Positions 1 to 8,697 of a stretch of 64,000 nt of DNA are shown piece by piece. A program made the position numbers and the translations under genes. Each line of letters starts with the position of its first letter. Positions within the stretch are counted from its first letter, which is position 1. The DNA lies in assembly GCF_014196305.1 (NCBI RefSeq), contig NZ_JACIDJ010000001.1:709683-773682 (forward strand). The letters are read 5' to 3'. The notes under the pieces are model-generated. The model made no database searches. It was not told where the DNA came from and saw nothing but the letters and a program-made list of their open reading frames with translations. This stretch comes from Roseococcus suduntuyensis (lineage in GTDB: Bacteria > Pseudomonadota > Alphaproteobacteria > Acetobacterales > Acetobacteraceae).

Positions 1-216
1 GGGGATGCGCCGCGCGTGACATTCGGCCAGCAGGCGCACCACCTCTTCCTCGCTGCGCGGCACCGCCACCACATCGGCCCGCGCGCCGTTCAACTGGCGC
101 TTCAGCACGGGGCTGTACCAGAAGAAATCGCGGCTCTTCTGGCGCACCAGGGCGGGGTCGGTGATCCAGTCGAGGCCGGGCAGGGCGGCCATCAGGCCCG
201 TGATGTCATGGGTCAT
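1..216 (-). CDS. FAD-binding oxidoreductase, N-terminal part (cut by window edge)
   Basis: Only the first 72 codons are present; the gene runs off the left edge. The visible residues end in the segment PRSEEEVVRLLAECHARRIP, the usual opening of the PCMH-type FAD-binding domain of GlcD/D-lactate-dehydrogenase-like oxidases, where incoming pyrophosphate-binding residues follow. The stretch before it (KSRDFFWYSPVLK) resembles the N-terminus of FAD-linked hydroxyacid oxidases. The ATG overlaps the stop of the creatininase-family gene in an ATGA, so the two are probably translationally coupled and co-transcribed. The substrate cannot be told from this fragment. Confidence 0.75.
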   Translation of the reverse strand, partial: MTHDITGLMAALPGLDWITDPALVRQKSRDFFWYSPVLKRQLNGARADVVAVPRSEEEVVRLLAECHARRIP

Positions 217-1022
217 GGCAATCCCTCCGGGGTCTGTTCGAGCCAGGCGGCGATGTCGCAGCGGCGCACCGCCTCCAGCAGCGAGACGAGGCGCGTGGCG
301 CAATGGTCCAGGATCGCGGCGCCGGCCTCGGGTGTCGCGGCCGCAGCATCGCCCACCGCGCCGGCGGGGTTCAGGTCCTGCGCCTGCCAGGCCGGCGCCA
401 CCCCGCTTCCAGGGGCGAGCGGCGCGTCGAGACCGGCCCAGGCCGAGCGGAAATCCCGCGCCTGTTCCATCCGCACCCGCGCGGGGTCCAGCGCCCGCAT
501 CAGGCTGGTTTCCACGAAGCCCGCATGGATGCCGAAGCGGTCCTCCTCCGCGCCCACCAGCCCGGGCGGGTTCCCCATCCGCCCCGGATTGGCAGCCACC
601 GCGAAGAGTCCCGCCCTGATCCGCAGCCGCCGCGCCAGGATTTCCATGATCTGCTGGTTGCCGCCATGGGTGTTCAGCAGCACCAGCCGCTTCACCCCGG
701 CGCGCCCCACGCCCTCGCCGATCTCGGTCCAGAAGGCGAGCAGCGTCTCGACCGAGCCGGTGAGCGTGCCGGGGAAGCGGATATGCTCGACCGAGCAGCC
801 GACGGCCTGCACGGGCAGCACCAGCACGGGGAAATCCTCGGGCAGCCGGGCCAGCGCCGCGTCCAGCACGCCCTCGTTGATGCGCGTGTCCACCGACAGC
901 GGCAAATGCGGCCCATGCTGTTCGGTGGCGGCCAGCGGCAGCACGGCCACCGTGTCGGGCGGCAGGGCGGCGAAGTCGGTCCAGGCCAGGTCGGCCCAGC
1001 GGCGGGAGGGCAAGGGAGGCAT
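213..1022 (-). CDS. Creatininase family protein
   Basis: A 269-residue protein of the creatininase/creatinine amidohydrolase fold, close to the usual length of about 250-270. Family metal-ligand motifs are present: EQHGPHLPL near residue 34, NTHGGN near residue 117, and HAGFVETS near residue 165 with its metal-binding Glu. The family hydrolyses cyclic or linear amides, including creatinine and formamides in cofactor maturation (MftE, ArfB). The gene lies 18 bases after the polymerase/ligase gene on the same strand and overlaps the following FAD-oxidase gene by 4 bases. That pairing suggests an amide-degrading or redox-cofactor step rather than creatinine use, but the substrate is unknown. Confidence 0.85.
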   Translation of the reverse strand: MPPLPSRRWADLAWTDFAALPPDTVAVLPLAATEQHGPHLPLSVDTRINEGVLDAALARLPEDFPVLVLPVQAVGCSVEHIRFPGTLTGSVETLLAFWTEIGEGVGRAGVKRLVLLNTHGGNQQIMEILARRLRIRAGLFAVAANPGRMGNPPGLVGAEEDRFGIHAGFVETSLMRALDPARVRMEQARDFRSAWAGLDAPLAPGSGVAPAWQAQDLNPAGAVGDAAAATPEAGAAILDHCATRLVSLLEAVRRCDIAAWLEQTPEGLP

Positions 1023-1040
1023 GCGTCCGCTTACCGCGGA

Positions 1041-2321
1041 TCAACCAGGGCGTGCCAGTTCCCGCGCGCCCTCCGGTGCCACAAGGCCGAGCCAGCCCAG
1101 CACCCACAGGATCAGCAGCCCGTCGCCCCGCAGCAGCGCGGCCTCGGTATTGGCATGGATGACGCCCACCAGCAGCAGGACCAGCACCCAGTAGCCCAGC
1201 GCGCGCCGCGGCCCCGCAAGCCGCCACAGCGCCACGGCCAGGCTCAGCGCCGCCGCCGCCGCCAGCACCGCGAAGCCCACCCAGCCCAGTTGCAGCACCA
1301 CCTCGCGCCAGCCGCTGTGCGAATCGGGCGCGGGCCATTGCAGGTCGAGCCAGATGAGCTCGGCCGGCGTCAGCCCCTGGAGCCAGAAGGCGGCGAAGCC
1401 GTGGCCCAACAAGGGGCGCTGCGCGATGGCGCGGTCCACGCTGGCCCAGATGTCGGTGCGGCCGGTCAGCGTTTCCTCCTTGCCCAGCAGGTCGAAGAAA
1501 CCCTCCGTGCCGAAGGCGCCGGCGAAACCCAGCGCGGCGGCGGTGAACCCGCCCACCCCCAGCAGCAGCAGCGCCAGCCAGGCGCCGCCCGCCCGCGCGG
1601 CCAGCCAGGCCAGGGTCAGCCCCAGCACCAGCAGCGCGAGCACCAGTGCGGTCGAGGACCGCGCCAGCACCAGCATCACCAGCAGCAGCAGCGCGATGGC
1701 CATGTGCCGCCCCGTCAACCGTCCGGCGGCCAGCATCAGGAAGCTCAGCGCCAGCATCCCGTGCAGCAGCGCCGTGCCGAAGCCGTTCTTCTGGAGGAAC
1801 ACCCCGCGGATGGCGTTGCTGTAGAAGCCCTCGTCGAAGCCGATGGCGGGCCGCAGCAGGGCTTCCAGCAACCCCAGCGCCACCGTCAGCAGCACCACGC
1901 CCAGGAAAAAGCGCATCGCCCGGTGCAGGCCCAGCCCGCTGAACATCAGGAAGAGGAACAGCATCTGCGCCGCGACGGCGACACTGCGGCGCAGGCTCTG
2001 CCCCGGCGCCTGGGACCACAGGATAGAGGCGCCCGCCAGGGCGAAGAGCAGCAGGAAGGGCCAGGCCGCCAAGGCGAGCCGCGCCACCCGGCCCGGATGG
2101 CGCAGGGCGAAGCCCAGGCCCAGCAACAGCACCGCCGCCTGGATGGCCGTGTTCACCGGGTTGGAACCCGAGAGGATGGCGCTCGGGTCGGGCGGCGCCA
2201 GGGAAATCCGCGCGCCCAGGTAGTTGAACAGCGCCACGACCATGATGGCCAGCACCAGCCGCCCTGGTGCGGCACTCCCGGCGGTGGTGAAGGGGCTGGC
2301 GGATGCGAGGGCCGTGCTCAT
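1041..2321 (-). CDS. O-antigen ligase/polymerase family membrane protein (Wzy/WaaL-like)
   Basis: A 426-residue hydrophobic protein with about ten to twelve membrane segments, starting near residue 23. Between them is a long periplasmic-type loop around residues 265-330 that contains GHGFAAFWLQ and DSHSGWREVVLQ; such a loop is typical of the O-antigen ligase (Wzy_C) family. These enzymes polymerise or transfer undecaprenyl-linked glycans in the inner membrane. The gene is divergent from the sugar-modifying operon at 2468, with 146 bases between them, and both fit a surface-polysaccharide locus. Whether it is a polymerase or a ligase cannot be decided from sequence alone. Confidence 0.85.
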   Translation of the reverse strand: MSTALASASPFTTAGSAAPGRLVLAIMVVALFNYLGARISLAPPDPSAILSGSNPVNTAIQAAVLLLGLGFALRHPGRVARLALAAWPFLLLFALAGASILWSQAPGQSLRRSVAVAAQMLFLFLMFSGLGLHRAMRFFLGVVLLTVALGLLEALLRPAIGFDEGFYSNAIRGVFLQKNGFGTALLHGMLALSFLMLAAGRLTGRHMAIALLLLVMLVLARSSTALVLALLVLGLTLAWLAARAGGAWLALLLLGVGGFTAAALGFAGAFGTEGFFDLLGKEETLTGRTDIWASVDRAIAQRPLLGHGFAAFWLQGLTPAELIWLDLQWPAPDSHSGWREVVLQLGWVGFAVLAAAAALSLAVALWRLAGPRRALGYWVLVLLLVGVIHANTEAALLRGDGLLILWVLGWLGLVAPEGARELARPG

Positions 2322-2467
2322 CGGGCCTTCCCCCCGCGCCAGCGGCGCAATCTGTCCCGCATGTGCCTTCCCGTGATCCCGCCTTCATCCCGCATAGCGG
2401 GTGGGGCCGGACGAAATCAAATTCCACGCGGCTGGCGGCGCGGGCGCGCTGCGCTACAAGAAGTTGC

Positions 2468-3409
2468 ATGGGCGTCCAAACCCTTCTCGTGACCGGGGCC
2501 AGCGGCTTCATCGGCGGCGCCATCGCCCGGCGGCTGGGCGCGCGCGGGGATATGGCGGTGCGGGCGGCCTCGCGACGGGCCTTGCCGGGCGGTGCGCGGC
2601 TGGACCTGACGGACCCCGCCACCCTGCCCCCCACGCTGGCGGGCGTGGACGCCGTCATCCATTGCGCGGTGGGCGACGCGGCCACCACCATCGCCGGCAC
2701 GCGCCATCTGCTGGCGGCCGCCCGCGCGGCGGGGGTGCGGCGCTTCGTCCATCTCAGCTCCGTCAGCGTCTATGCCGGGACCGAGGGCGCCCTGGCCGAG
2801 AATAGCCCGCGCGTCACATCCGAAGGCGCCGGCTACGCCCATTGGAAGGCGGCCGCCGAACGGGAATGCGAGGCCGCCGGGATCGAGACCGTGCTGCTGC
2901 GCCCCGCCATCGTCCATGGCCCGGGCTCCATGCTGTGGGTGGGCAAGATGGGCGCGCGGCTGCGCCATGGCCTGGTGGGCGAGATGGGCGCGGCCGGCGA
3001 GGGCTGGTGCAACCCCGTGCATGTGGACGACGTGGCGGCGGCGGCCGAGGCGGCGCTGACCGGAAGGCCTGGCGCCTACAACATCAGTGGCGCGGCGCCC
3101 CTCACCTGGAACGCCTATTTCGCCGGGCTGGCGGCGGCGATGGGCATCGAGCCTCCGCGCCTTTCGCCCGCGCGGGTCGCGCGCCATGCCTGGTTGTCCT
3201 TGCCGCTGAAGGCCTTGGCGCGGGCAGCGCCCGCGCTGCGCCCGGGCCTGCCCGCCTTGGTGGAGGCCCCGGCGCGCGGCGAGCTGGCGCTGTTCCGCCA
3301 GCGCGTCACCTATCCGATCGAGGCCGCGGCGGAGGGGCTGGGCTGGCACCCCGCCATCAGCGTCGAGCAAGGATGGGCCGAGGGCGCGGCCTGGCTGCGC
3401 GCCGCATGA
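2468..3409 (+). CDS. NAD-dependent epimerase/dehydratase (extended SDR)
   Basis: A 313-residue extended short-chain dehydrogenase. The NAD-binding motif TGASGFIGG is at residues 9-17, the strand-4 region HLSSVSVY is near residue 96, and the active-site Tyr-x-x-x-Lys appears as YAHWK near residue 125. Such enzymes epimerise, dehydrate or reduce nucleotide-activated sugars. The start chosen is the ATG at 2468; the open frame extends upstream, but that part has no family similarity. It opens a four-gene operon with the GT2, Gfo/Idh/MocA and DUF6492 genes, and its stop overlaps the GT2 start in ATGA. The precise sugar product is unknown. Confidence 0.88.
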   Translation: MGVQTLLVTGASGFIGGAIARRLGARGDMAVRAASRRALPGGARLDLTDPATLPPTLAGVDAVIHCAVGDAATTIAGTRHLLAAARAAGVRRFVHLSSVSVYAGTEGALAENSPRVTSEGAGYAHWKAAAERECEAAGIETVLLRPAIVHGPGSMLWVGKMGARLRHGLVGEMGAAGEGWCNPVHVDDVAAAAEAALTGRPGAYNISGAAPLTWNAYFAGLAAAMGIEPPRLSPARVARHAWLSLPLKALARAAPALRPGLPALVEAPARGELALFRQRVTYPIEAAAEGLGWHPAISVEQGWAEGAAWLRAA

Positions 3410-4362
3410 GCGCGCCCGTTGCCAGCATCGTCATCACCACGCACAGCCGGCCGCTGCTGCTGGAGGCCGCGCTGCGCTCCTGCCTCACCCATGCGACGAC
3501 GCGCGGCCTGGATTTCGAGGTGGTGGTGGCCGACAACAGCCCGGATGGCCATGCGGCGGCGGTGCTGGCGCGCTTGGACCCGCTGGTGCCCCTGCGCGCG
3601 GTGCCCTGCTCACCCCCCAACATCTCGGTCGCCCGCAATGCCGGGCTGCGCGCCGCCCGCGCGCCGCTCGTGGCCTTCCTGGACGATGACCAGGAGGTGG
3701 AGCCCGGCTGGCTCGACGCGCTGGTGGACACGCTGGAGCGCACGGGCGCGGATGCCGCGCTGGGCGCCGTGCGGCCCGCCCTGCCGCCCGGCGTGGCGCC
3801 CGCGCCCTGGGACCCGGAGAGCCGCCAGTTCAGCCGCCTCAGCCCCATGCCCGACGGCGCGCCCGTCATCGCCGGCGGCCCCGCCCGCACGCGGGACTTC
3901 GTGGTGGGTGCGGGCAATTCCCTCTGGCGCGTCGCGACCTGCTTCACCGAACCGGAGCCCTTCGACCTCGACTACGGCGCCTGCGGCGGCGAGGACCTGG
4001 AGCTGTTCCTGCGCCTGGAAGGCGCGGGCCGGCGCTTCGTCTGGTGCCCCGGCGCCGTGGCACGGGAGAAGGTGCCCGCCAGCCGCTTCGCCCTGCGCTA
4101 TGCGCTGCTGCGCGCCTATTCCGGTGGGCAGGTCTTCGCCGCCCTGTCGCGGCGCCATGGCGGTGCCGGCACCACCCTGCGCGGGGTGGCGCAATTCCTG
4201 GCCATGGGGCTGCTGGCCCTGCTGCTCTGGCCGTTCCCGGCCGCGCGGGGCCGCTTCGGCCGGGCGGCGCTGGCGGCGGCGGGGGGCCTGGGCAAGCTGA
4301 CCTGGTGGCGGCGCGTGGCCCTCTACCATGCCGAGTCGGCGCAACGGGCGGGGGCTGCATGA
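3406..4362 (+). CDS. Glycosyltransferase family 2 protein
   Basis: A 318-residue GT-A fold glycosyltransferase. ASIVITTHSR opens the Rossmann-like domain, VVVADNSPDG follows, and the metal-binding DDD triad (AFLDDDQ) is near residue 90. A GGEDLELFLR segment near residue 195 matches the ED motif of the acceptor side. A hydrophobic stretch near residues 265-285 may anchor it to the membrane. It transfers a sugar from a nucleotide donor to a growing lipid-linked glycan, most likely at the cytoplasmic face. It overlaps both neighbours by 4 bases (ATGA). It is clearly paralogous to the protein at 10073-11014, sharing ADN, ARN, DDD and GGED blocks in the same order. Confidence 0.92.
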   Translation: MSAPVASIVITTHSRPLLLEAALRSCLTHATTRGLDFEVVVADNSPDGHAAAVLARLDPLVPLRAVPCSPPNISVARNAGLRAARAPLVAFLDDDQEVEPGWLDALVDTLERTGADAALGAVRPALPPGVAPAPWDPESRQFSRLSPMPDGAPVIAGGPARTRDFVVGAGNSLWRVATCFTEPEPFDLDYGACGGEDLELFLRLEGAGRRFVWCPGAVAREKVPASRFALRYALLRAYSGGQVFAALSRRHGGAGTTLRGVAQFLAMGLLALLLWPFPAARGRFGRAALAAAGGLGKLTWWRRVALYHAESAQRAGAA

Positions 4363-5510
4363 ATTTCGCCGTCATCGGCTGCGGCTTCGTGGCCGACTAC
4401 TACATGGCCTCCCGCCCCGACCATGCCGGGCTGCGGCTGCTGGGCGCCTTCGACCGCAACCCCACGCGGCTGGACGCCTTCGCGCGCTTCCATGGCACGC
4501 GCGCCTATCCCAGCCTGGAAGCCGTGCTGGCGGACCCCGAGGTGGCGCTGGTGGTGAACCTCACCAACCCGCGCAGCCATGTGGAGGTCAGCCGCGCCGC
4601 CCTGCTGGCGGGCAAGCATGTCTATTCCGAAAAACCCCTGGCGCTGACCATGGCCGAGGCCGAGGAACTCGTGGCGCTGGCCGCCGCGCGCGGCCTCGCT
4701 TTGGCCGCCGCCCCCTGCAACCACCTGGCCCCCCCGGTGCAGGAGATGGCCGCGCTGGTCGAGGCCGGGCGCCTCGGCCGCCCCCTCATGGCCCAGGCCG
4801 AGATGGATGACGGGCTGATCCCCTACCAGGGCCACGAGGCCTGGCGCAGCGCCTCCGGCGCGCCCTGGCCGGCGGCCGACGAGTTCGAGATGGGCTGCGT
4901 GCTGGAACATGCCGGCTACCAGATCGGCCCGCTGGTCACGCTCTTTGGCCCGGTGCGCGAGGTGGTGGCCATGCCCGCCCAGCTGCTGCCCGAGAAGGGC
5001 GAGGGGCTTGGCCCCATGAACCCCGACTTCTCGGTGGGCGTGCTGCGCTTCGACCATGGCGTGGTCGCGCGCCTCAGCCTGTCCATCATCGCGCCCCACA
5101 ACCGGCTGCTGCGGGTGGTGGGCACGGAGGGCTTCGCCACCATCCCTGATGTCTGGGACAACCGGGCCAGGCTGCGCCTCAGCCCCACCGGCAAGGGGTT
5201 CTGGCACCGGGCCGCGCGCAAGCTGGAACTCCGGCTGGGGGCCTTCCTGCCCGGCGTCACCCTGGGCCGGGCGCTGCCCGTGGCCTATCGCCCGCGCCCC
5301 AAGGGCAGGCCGCCCATGGACTATCTGCGCGGCGTGGCCCAACTGGCCGTCCAGGTCGAGCAGGGGGCGCCGCCGCTGATGGGGCCGGAACTCGCGCTGC
5401 ACGTGACCGAGGTGACGCTGGCGCTGCAATCGCAAGAGGCCGCTGGCCGCGTCCAGACCATGCGCACCGGCCTGGCCGCCCGACCCAGGGAACCCCGAAT
5501 TGCCCGCTGA
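4359..5510 (+). CDS. Gfo/Idh/MocA family oxidoreductase
   Basis: A 383-residue protein. The Rossmann domain begins at once (FAVIGCGFVADYYM), and the family EKP motif (SEKPLAL) with the catalytic Lys is near residue 90. The C-terminal alpha/beta substrate domain follows. Members oxidise or reduce sugars, inositols and nucleotide sugars with NAD(P). Placement in the middle of a polysaccharide operon suggests a UDP-sugar 3-dehydrogenase or a similar step toward an amino or deoxy sugar. It overlaps the GT2 gene by 4 bases and the next gene by 11. The length is typical. The substrate is inferred from context only. Confidence 0.9.
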   Translation: MNFAVIGCGFVADYYMASRPDHAGLRLLGAFDRNPTRLDAFARFHGTRAYPSLEAVLADPEVALVVNLTNPRSHVEVSRAALLAGKHVYSEKPLALTMAEAEELVALAAARGLALAAAPCNHLAPPVQEMAALVEAGRLGRPLMAQAEMDDGLIPYQGHEAWRSASGAPWPAADEFEMGCVLEHAGYQIGPLVTLFGPVREVVAMPAQLLPEKGEGLGPMNPDFSVGVLRFDHGVVARLSLSIIAPHNRLLRVVGTEGFATIPDVWDNRARLRLSPTGKGFWHRAARKLELRLGAFLPGVTLGRALPVAYRPRPKGRPPMDYLRGVAQLAVQVEQGAPPLMGPELALHVTEVTLALQSQEAAGRVQTMRTGLAARPREPRIAR

Positions 5511-6429
5511 CACGCCGCGTATCGGCATCCTGACCTGTTCCTTCGCCGGCGATTTTCCCCTGTGCCGCACGCTGGCGCACAGCGTGGAGCGCTTCGCCGG
5601 GCCAGAGGTGCTGCACCGCATCGTGGTGCCGCGCCGCGACCTGGCGCTGTTCGGGTCGCTGGCCGGGCCGCGCACCGAGGTCATCGCGCAGGAGACGCTG
5701 CTGCCGCGCGGCTTCCTCAACCTGCCCCGACCGCCGGGCGCGATCCGGCGCTTCATCCCGGCGCTGCGGCGCGAAATCTACCTGACGCCCGTCGGCCTCG
5801 TGCGCGGCTGGATCATGCAGCAGATCGTGAAGTTCGCCGCCGCGGCCGCCATGCCATGTGACGTCGTGATCCATGCCGACAGCGACACCTGCCTGATCCG
5901 CCCGCTCGACCCCGCGGCCCTCGTGCCCGGGGGGCGGGTGCGCCTCTATGCCCTGCCCGGCGAAGGCAGGCTCGACACCCACCTGCCCTGGCACGCCGCG
6001 GCGGCCGAGTTGCTGGGCCTGCCGCCCTGCGACTATTTCGGCGCGGACTACATCGGCTCGCTCATCACCTGGAACCCGGAGAGCGTGCGCGCCCTCCTGG
6101 CCCGCCTGGAGTCGGTGGCGGGGGTGCCCTGGACGCGGGCGCTGGCACGGCGCTGGCAATTCTCGGAATACATCCTCTACGGCGCCTATGCCGGGCGGTC
6201 GGGGCTGTGCCCTCTGCCGCACGCCCCCTCATCGCGCTCGCTCTGCCACAGCTCCTGGGGGCATGACGTCCACAGTCCGGAGGGCGTGGCGCGCTTCGTC
6301 GCGGCGCTGGAGCCGCACCACCTGGGCGCCGACGTACAATCCACCGAAGGGCTGGACGCACCGGCGCGGGAGGCGATCTTCGCCGCGCTGGAGGCGCGGG
6401 CGGCGGCGTTCCAGAGCGGGACGCGTTGA
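5500..6429 (+). CDS. DUF6492-type glycosyltransferase-like protein
   Basis: A 309-residue protein that resembles the DUF6492 group found in polysaccharide loci. A GT-A-like start (IGILTCSFAGDF) is followed by a DxD-like element in HADSDTC near residue 127, and the conserved SEYILYGAY block is near residue 221. The function is inferred as glycosyl transfer. The only good start is a TTG at 5500 that overlaps the Gfo/Idh/MocA stop; no ATG precedes the conserved region, so coupling to upstream translation is likely. The last few codons and the stop lie inside a dispersed repeat beginning at 6413, meaning that repeat now supplies the gene's 3' end. Confidence 0.65.
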   Translation: MPADTPRIGILTCSFAGDFPLCRTLAHSVERFAGPEVLHRIVVPRRDLALFGSLAGPRTEVIAQETLLPRGFLNLPRPPGAIRRFIPALRREIYLTPVGLVRGWIMQQIVKFAAAAAMPCDVVIHADSDTCLIRPLDPAALVPGGRVRLYALPGEGRLDTHLPWHAAAAELLGLPPCDYFGADYIGSLITWNPESVRALLARLESVAGVPWTRALARRWQFSEYILYGAYAGRSGLCPLPHAPSSRSLCHSSWGHDVHSPEGVARFVAALEPHHLGADVQSTEGLDAPAREAIFAALEARAAAFQSGTR

Positions 6430-6513
6430 GGGGGAATCACCGAAAACGCTGAATCCCGCTCTCAACAAAGGTTGGAGCAGGCGGCGTGAACGCATGTGAA
6501 CGCCGCATGCTCC
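6413..6513 (+). repeat. Dispersed gene-end repeat, copy A
   Basis: A 101-base element nearly identical (about five differences by eye) to the one at 53207-53307 and clearly related to the inverted one at 35964-36053. It contains an inverted pair AGCGGGA/TCCCGCT (6415-6421 and 6454-6460). A second nested hairpin has GGAGCA/TGCTCC outside and GCGGCGT/ACGCCGC inside (about 6475-6513). It starts inside the end of the DUF6492 gene and supplies its TGA stop. A terminator or RNA-end role is inferred from placement and structure; there is no T-run. Confidence 0.85.
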
Positions 6514-6520
6514 AGCCCTT

Positions 6521-6547
6521 GCCGGGAGGGCGATTCGCCGCTCCGGC
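6521..6547. terminator. Possible imperfect hairpin between convergent genes
   Basis: An imperfect inverted repeat with GCCGG/CCGGC outer arms and GGCGA/TCGCC inner arms, with about three mismatches between. It lies between the converging DUF6492 and chain-length genes. It may end the minus-strand transcript that stops at 6574. No T-run is visible, so the call is tentative. Confidence 0.3.
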
Positions 6548-6573
6548 AATCCCGCGCCTTCGCGGATCGCGCC

Positions 6574-8697
6574 CTATGGCCCCAGCGCGGCCAGCGGCCC
6601 AGGCAGCACCTGCCGCCGCCCGGTGAAGGCGAGGCCGGGCAGCGCGCCGCCGGCCGCCAGGATCTCGTCGCGCCTGGCGCGCGCGGCGCGCAGCGTCGTC
6701 ACCTCGCCCCGCACCACCAGCAGGTTCGCGTCCATCAGCCCCGCGAGGCGCCGTGCGGCGTAGCCCGAGCCATCGGCGCCCACCACCAGGATCACGTCGA
6801 ACTCGCGCTTCAGCAGGGCCAGCATGCGCGTGGCCTCGGCCTCGCTGGCGCGGGGGTCGGTTAACTGGCTGTGCTGGGACTCATAGGCCACCCAGAGGCG
6901 TTCATGGGCGGTGGGGAAGGCCAGGACGTGTCCTTCGACGCGCTCTACCGCCTCCGGCGTGCCGCCCAGGGCGCGCAGATGCGCGGCACCATCGGTCTGA
7001 AGGTCCAGCAGCAGCACCGTGCGTCCGCGACGTTGCGCGAGTTCCCCGGCCAGGGCGCGCGCCAGCAGCCCGCGCTGGTCATCCCCTTCGCCCGTCAGGT
7101 GCAGCACCGGCCGCGCGCCGATCTGGTCCAGCAGCAGGCCGGCCAGTTCGGCCAGCGGGGCCTCCTCATCCGGCCGCGCGAAGCTGGCCAGCACGGGCAG
7201 GCGCAGGTTGACCACGGCCTCGCCCGGCGTGGCGGGCGTGGCGCGCAGCAGCGTCAACAGCACGAGGCCGGCGCCGGCCAGGGTGAAGCCCGCCACCAGC
7301 CCGGCGGCGGCGAAGAGCAAGGCGCCGCTGCGGCCCTCGAAGGGCGCGGTGGGCGGCTGCACGAGCTGTACGGCGGCCGCCCCGCCGCGTCGGGCGCTTT
7401 CCTCCAGCCGCACGCCCGCCTCGCGCGTGGCCAGGCTGCGGGTGATGCCGTCCAGCCCGTCGCGTCGCCGGAACAGGTCGCGCAGCACGGCATCCGCGCC
7501 GCGCAGCGTGGTGGCGCGCGCCTCCGCCTCGCCGCGCTGCACGCGCACTTCCTCCAGCTGGCGCGTCAGGCTGTCGAGTTCGATGCGCGACGCGATGACG
7601 CGGGCTTCCAGCGCGTCCCGGTTGGGGTTGCGGATCTCGCGGCGGGTGGCGAAGGCCGTGCGCTCGTTGCGCTCCAGCGTCTGCCGGACATTGGCGATGC
7701 GCTGGTCCAGCTCCCGCAATTCCGGCGCGCCGGGGGCGTAGTGGGTCGCGATGTGGCGGCGTTCCTGCAGCAATCGGGCCAGCGTGTTCCGCGCCTCGTC
7801 ATTGGGGGCGAGGTTGGTGGCCTCGCTGCCGGCGAAGACGCGCTCGGGCTCCACGGCCAGGCGTTCCTGTGCGGAGGCCAGCTGCGCCGCCGTCGCCGCC
7901 CGCTGTTCGCGCAGGGTGTTCTCGCGCTCCATCAGCGTGTTGAGCCGTGCGTTGGCGAGCGCGATGTCCTGCCCCAGCTCCATCACGCCGAAGCGGGCCT
8001 GGGCGTCCTGGATCTCGCGCTCGATGCCGCGGAGTTCCTCGCGCTGGCGGGCGAGGTCGGAGGTGAGCAACTGCGCGCCACCTTCATGGCCGGTTTCCGA
8101 ACGTTGGCGCAGATAGGCTTCCAGCACCGCCTCCAGCACCAGCGTGGCCCGCGCGGGGTCGGTGGCGCGGTAGCGCAGGCGCAGGATGTTGGTGGAGGGC
8201 TCGGTGTCCGCGCGCAGCGCGCGGCCGAGCATCGTGGTCGCGGCCTCGATCTGTTCCTCCGGCGTCATCGCTTGCTGCCACGGGCGGGGGTTGGCGAGGC
8301 CGGGGGCGATGGTGGCGGGCCCCAGCCGTTCCACCGCGCGGCGGGCCACGGGGCGGCTGGTGGCGATCTCCATTTCGGAGCGCACGACGCGCAATTGTTC
8401 CACCGTCTGTACCGTGGGGCCGAGGCCGGAGAGGTCGGCGGCGCCCACGCTCTCGCGCGTCACCTGGATCAGCATGCTGGTCTCGGCCTCGAAGACCGGC
8501 TGGCGCGTCAGGGCCAGCGCCAGCCCCGCCGCGACAGGCAGACCGAACGCCAGCAGCAGCACCCAGCGCCGCAGCCAGAGCGTGACCAGAAGCTGCGCCG
8601 GGGTGAGGCGGCGCAGCGCCAGCACATCCGCCCGCTCGGCCTCGACGGGTGCGGTGGCGTGTGGGCGGGCGACGGGGGCGGAAACCGCGAGTGACAT
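6574..8697 (-). CDS. Polysaccharide chain-length/tyrosine autokinase-like protein (Wzz/GumC type) with degenerate P-loop
   Basis: A 707-residue inner-membrane protein of the Wzz/GumC co-polymerase type. Transmembrane segments lie near residues 40-62 and 457-485. Between them are a periplasmic Wzz domain and a long Glu/Arg/Ala-rich coiled coil (about 190-440). The C-terminal cytoplasmic part resembles the BY-kinase P-loop domain and has an A'-like strand (VLLLDLQTDGA). The Walker A position, however, reads TGEGDDQRG near residue 534, without the Gly-Lys-Ser/Thr, and there is no Tyr cluster at the end. It is therefore probably a co-polymerase without kinase activity. The start is the ATG at 8697 (MSLAVSAP), overlapping the flippase stop. 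Confidence 0.85.
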   Translation of the reverse strand: MSLAVSAPVARPHATAPVEAERADVLALRRLTPAQLLVTLWLRRWVLLLAFGLPVAAGLALALTRQPVFEAETSMLIQVTRESVGAADLSGLGPTVQTVEQLRVVRSEMEIATSRPVARRAVERLGPATIAPGLANPRPWQQAMTPEEQIEAATTMLGRALRADTEPSTNILRLRYRATDPARATLVLEAVLEAYLRQRSETGHEGGAQLLTSDLARQREELRGIEREIQDAQARFGVMELGQDIALANARLNTLMERENTLREQRAATAAQLASAQERLAVEPERVFAGSEATNLAPNDEARNTLARLLQERRHIATHYAPGAPELRELDQRIANVRQTLERNERTAFATRREIRNPNRDALEARVIASRIELDSLTRQLEEVRVQRGEAEARATTLRGADAVLRDLFRRRDGLDGITRSLATREAGVRLEESARRGGAAAVQLVQPPTAPFEGRSGALLFAAAGLVAGFTLAGAGLVLLTLLRATPATPGEAVVNLRLPVLASFARPDEEAPLAELAGLLLDQIGARPVLHLTGEGDDQRGLLARALAGELAQRRGRTVLLLDLQTDGAAHLRALGGTPEAVERVEGHVLAFPTAHERLWVAYESQHSQLTDPRASEAEATRMLALLKREFDVILVVGADGSGYAARRLAGLMDANLLVVRGEVTTLRAARARRDEILAAGGALPGLAFTGRRQVLPGPLAALGP

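Noticed and set aside
303-2492. Plus-strand open frame covering the creatininase and polymerase genes
   Set aside because: Low-complexity His/Gln/Arg-rich translation opposite two well-supported genes.
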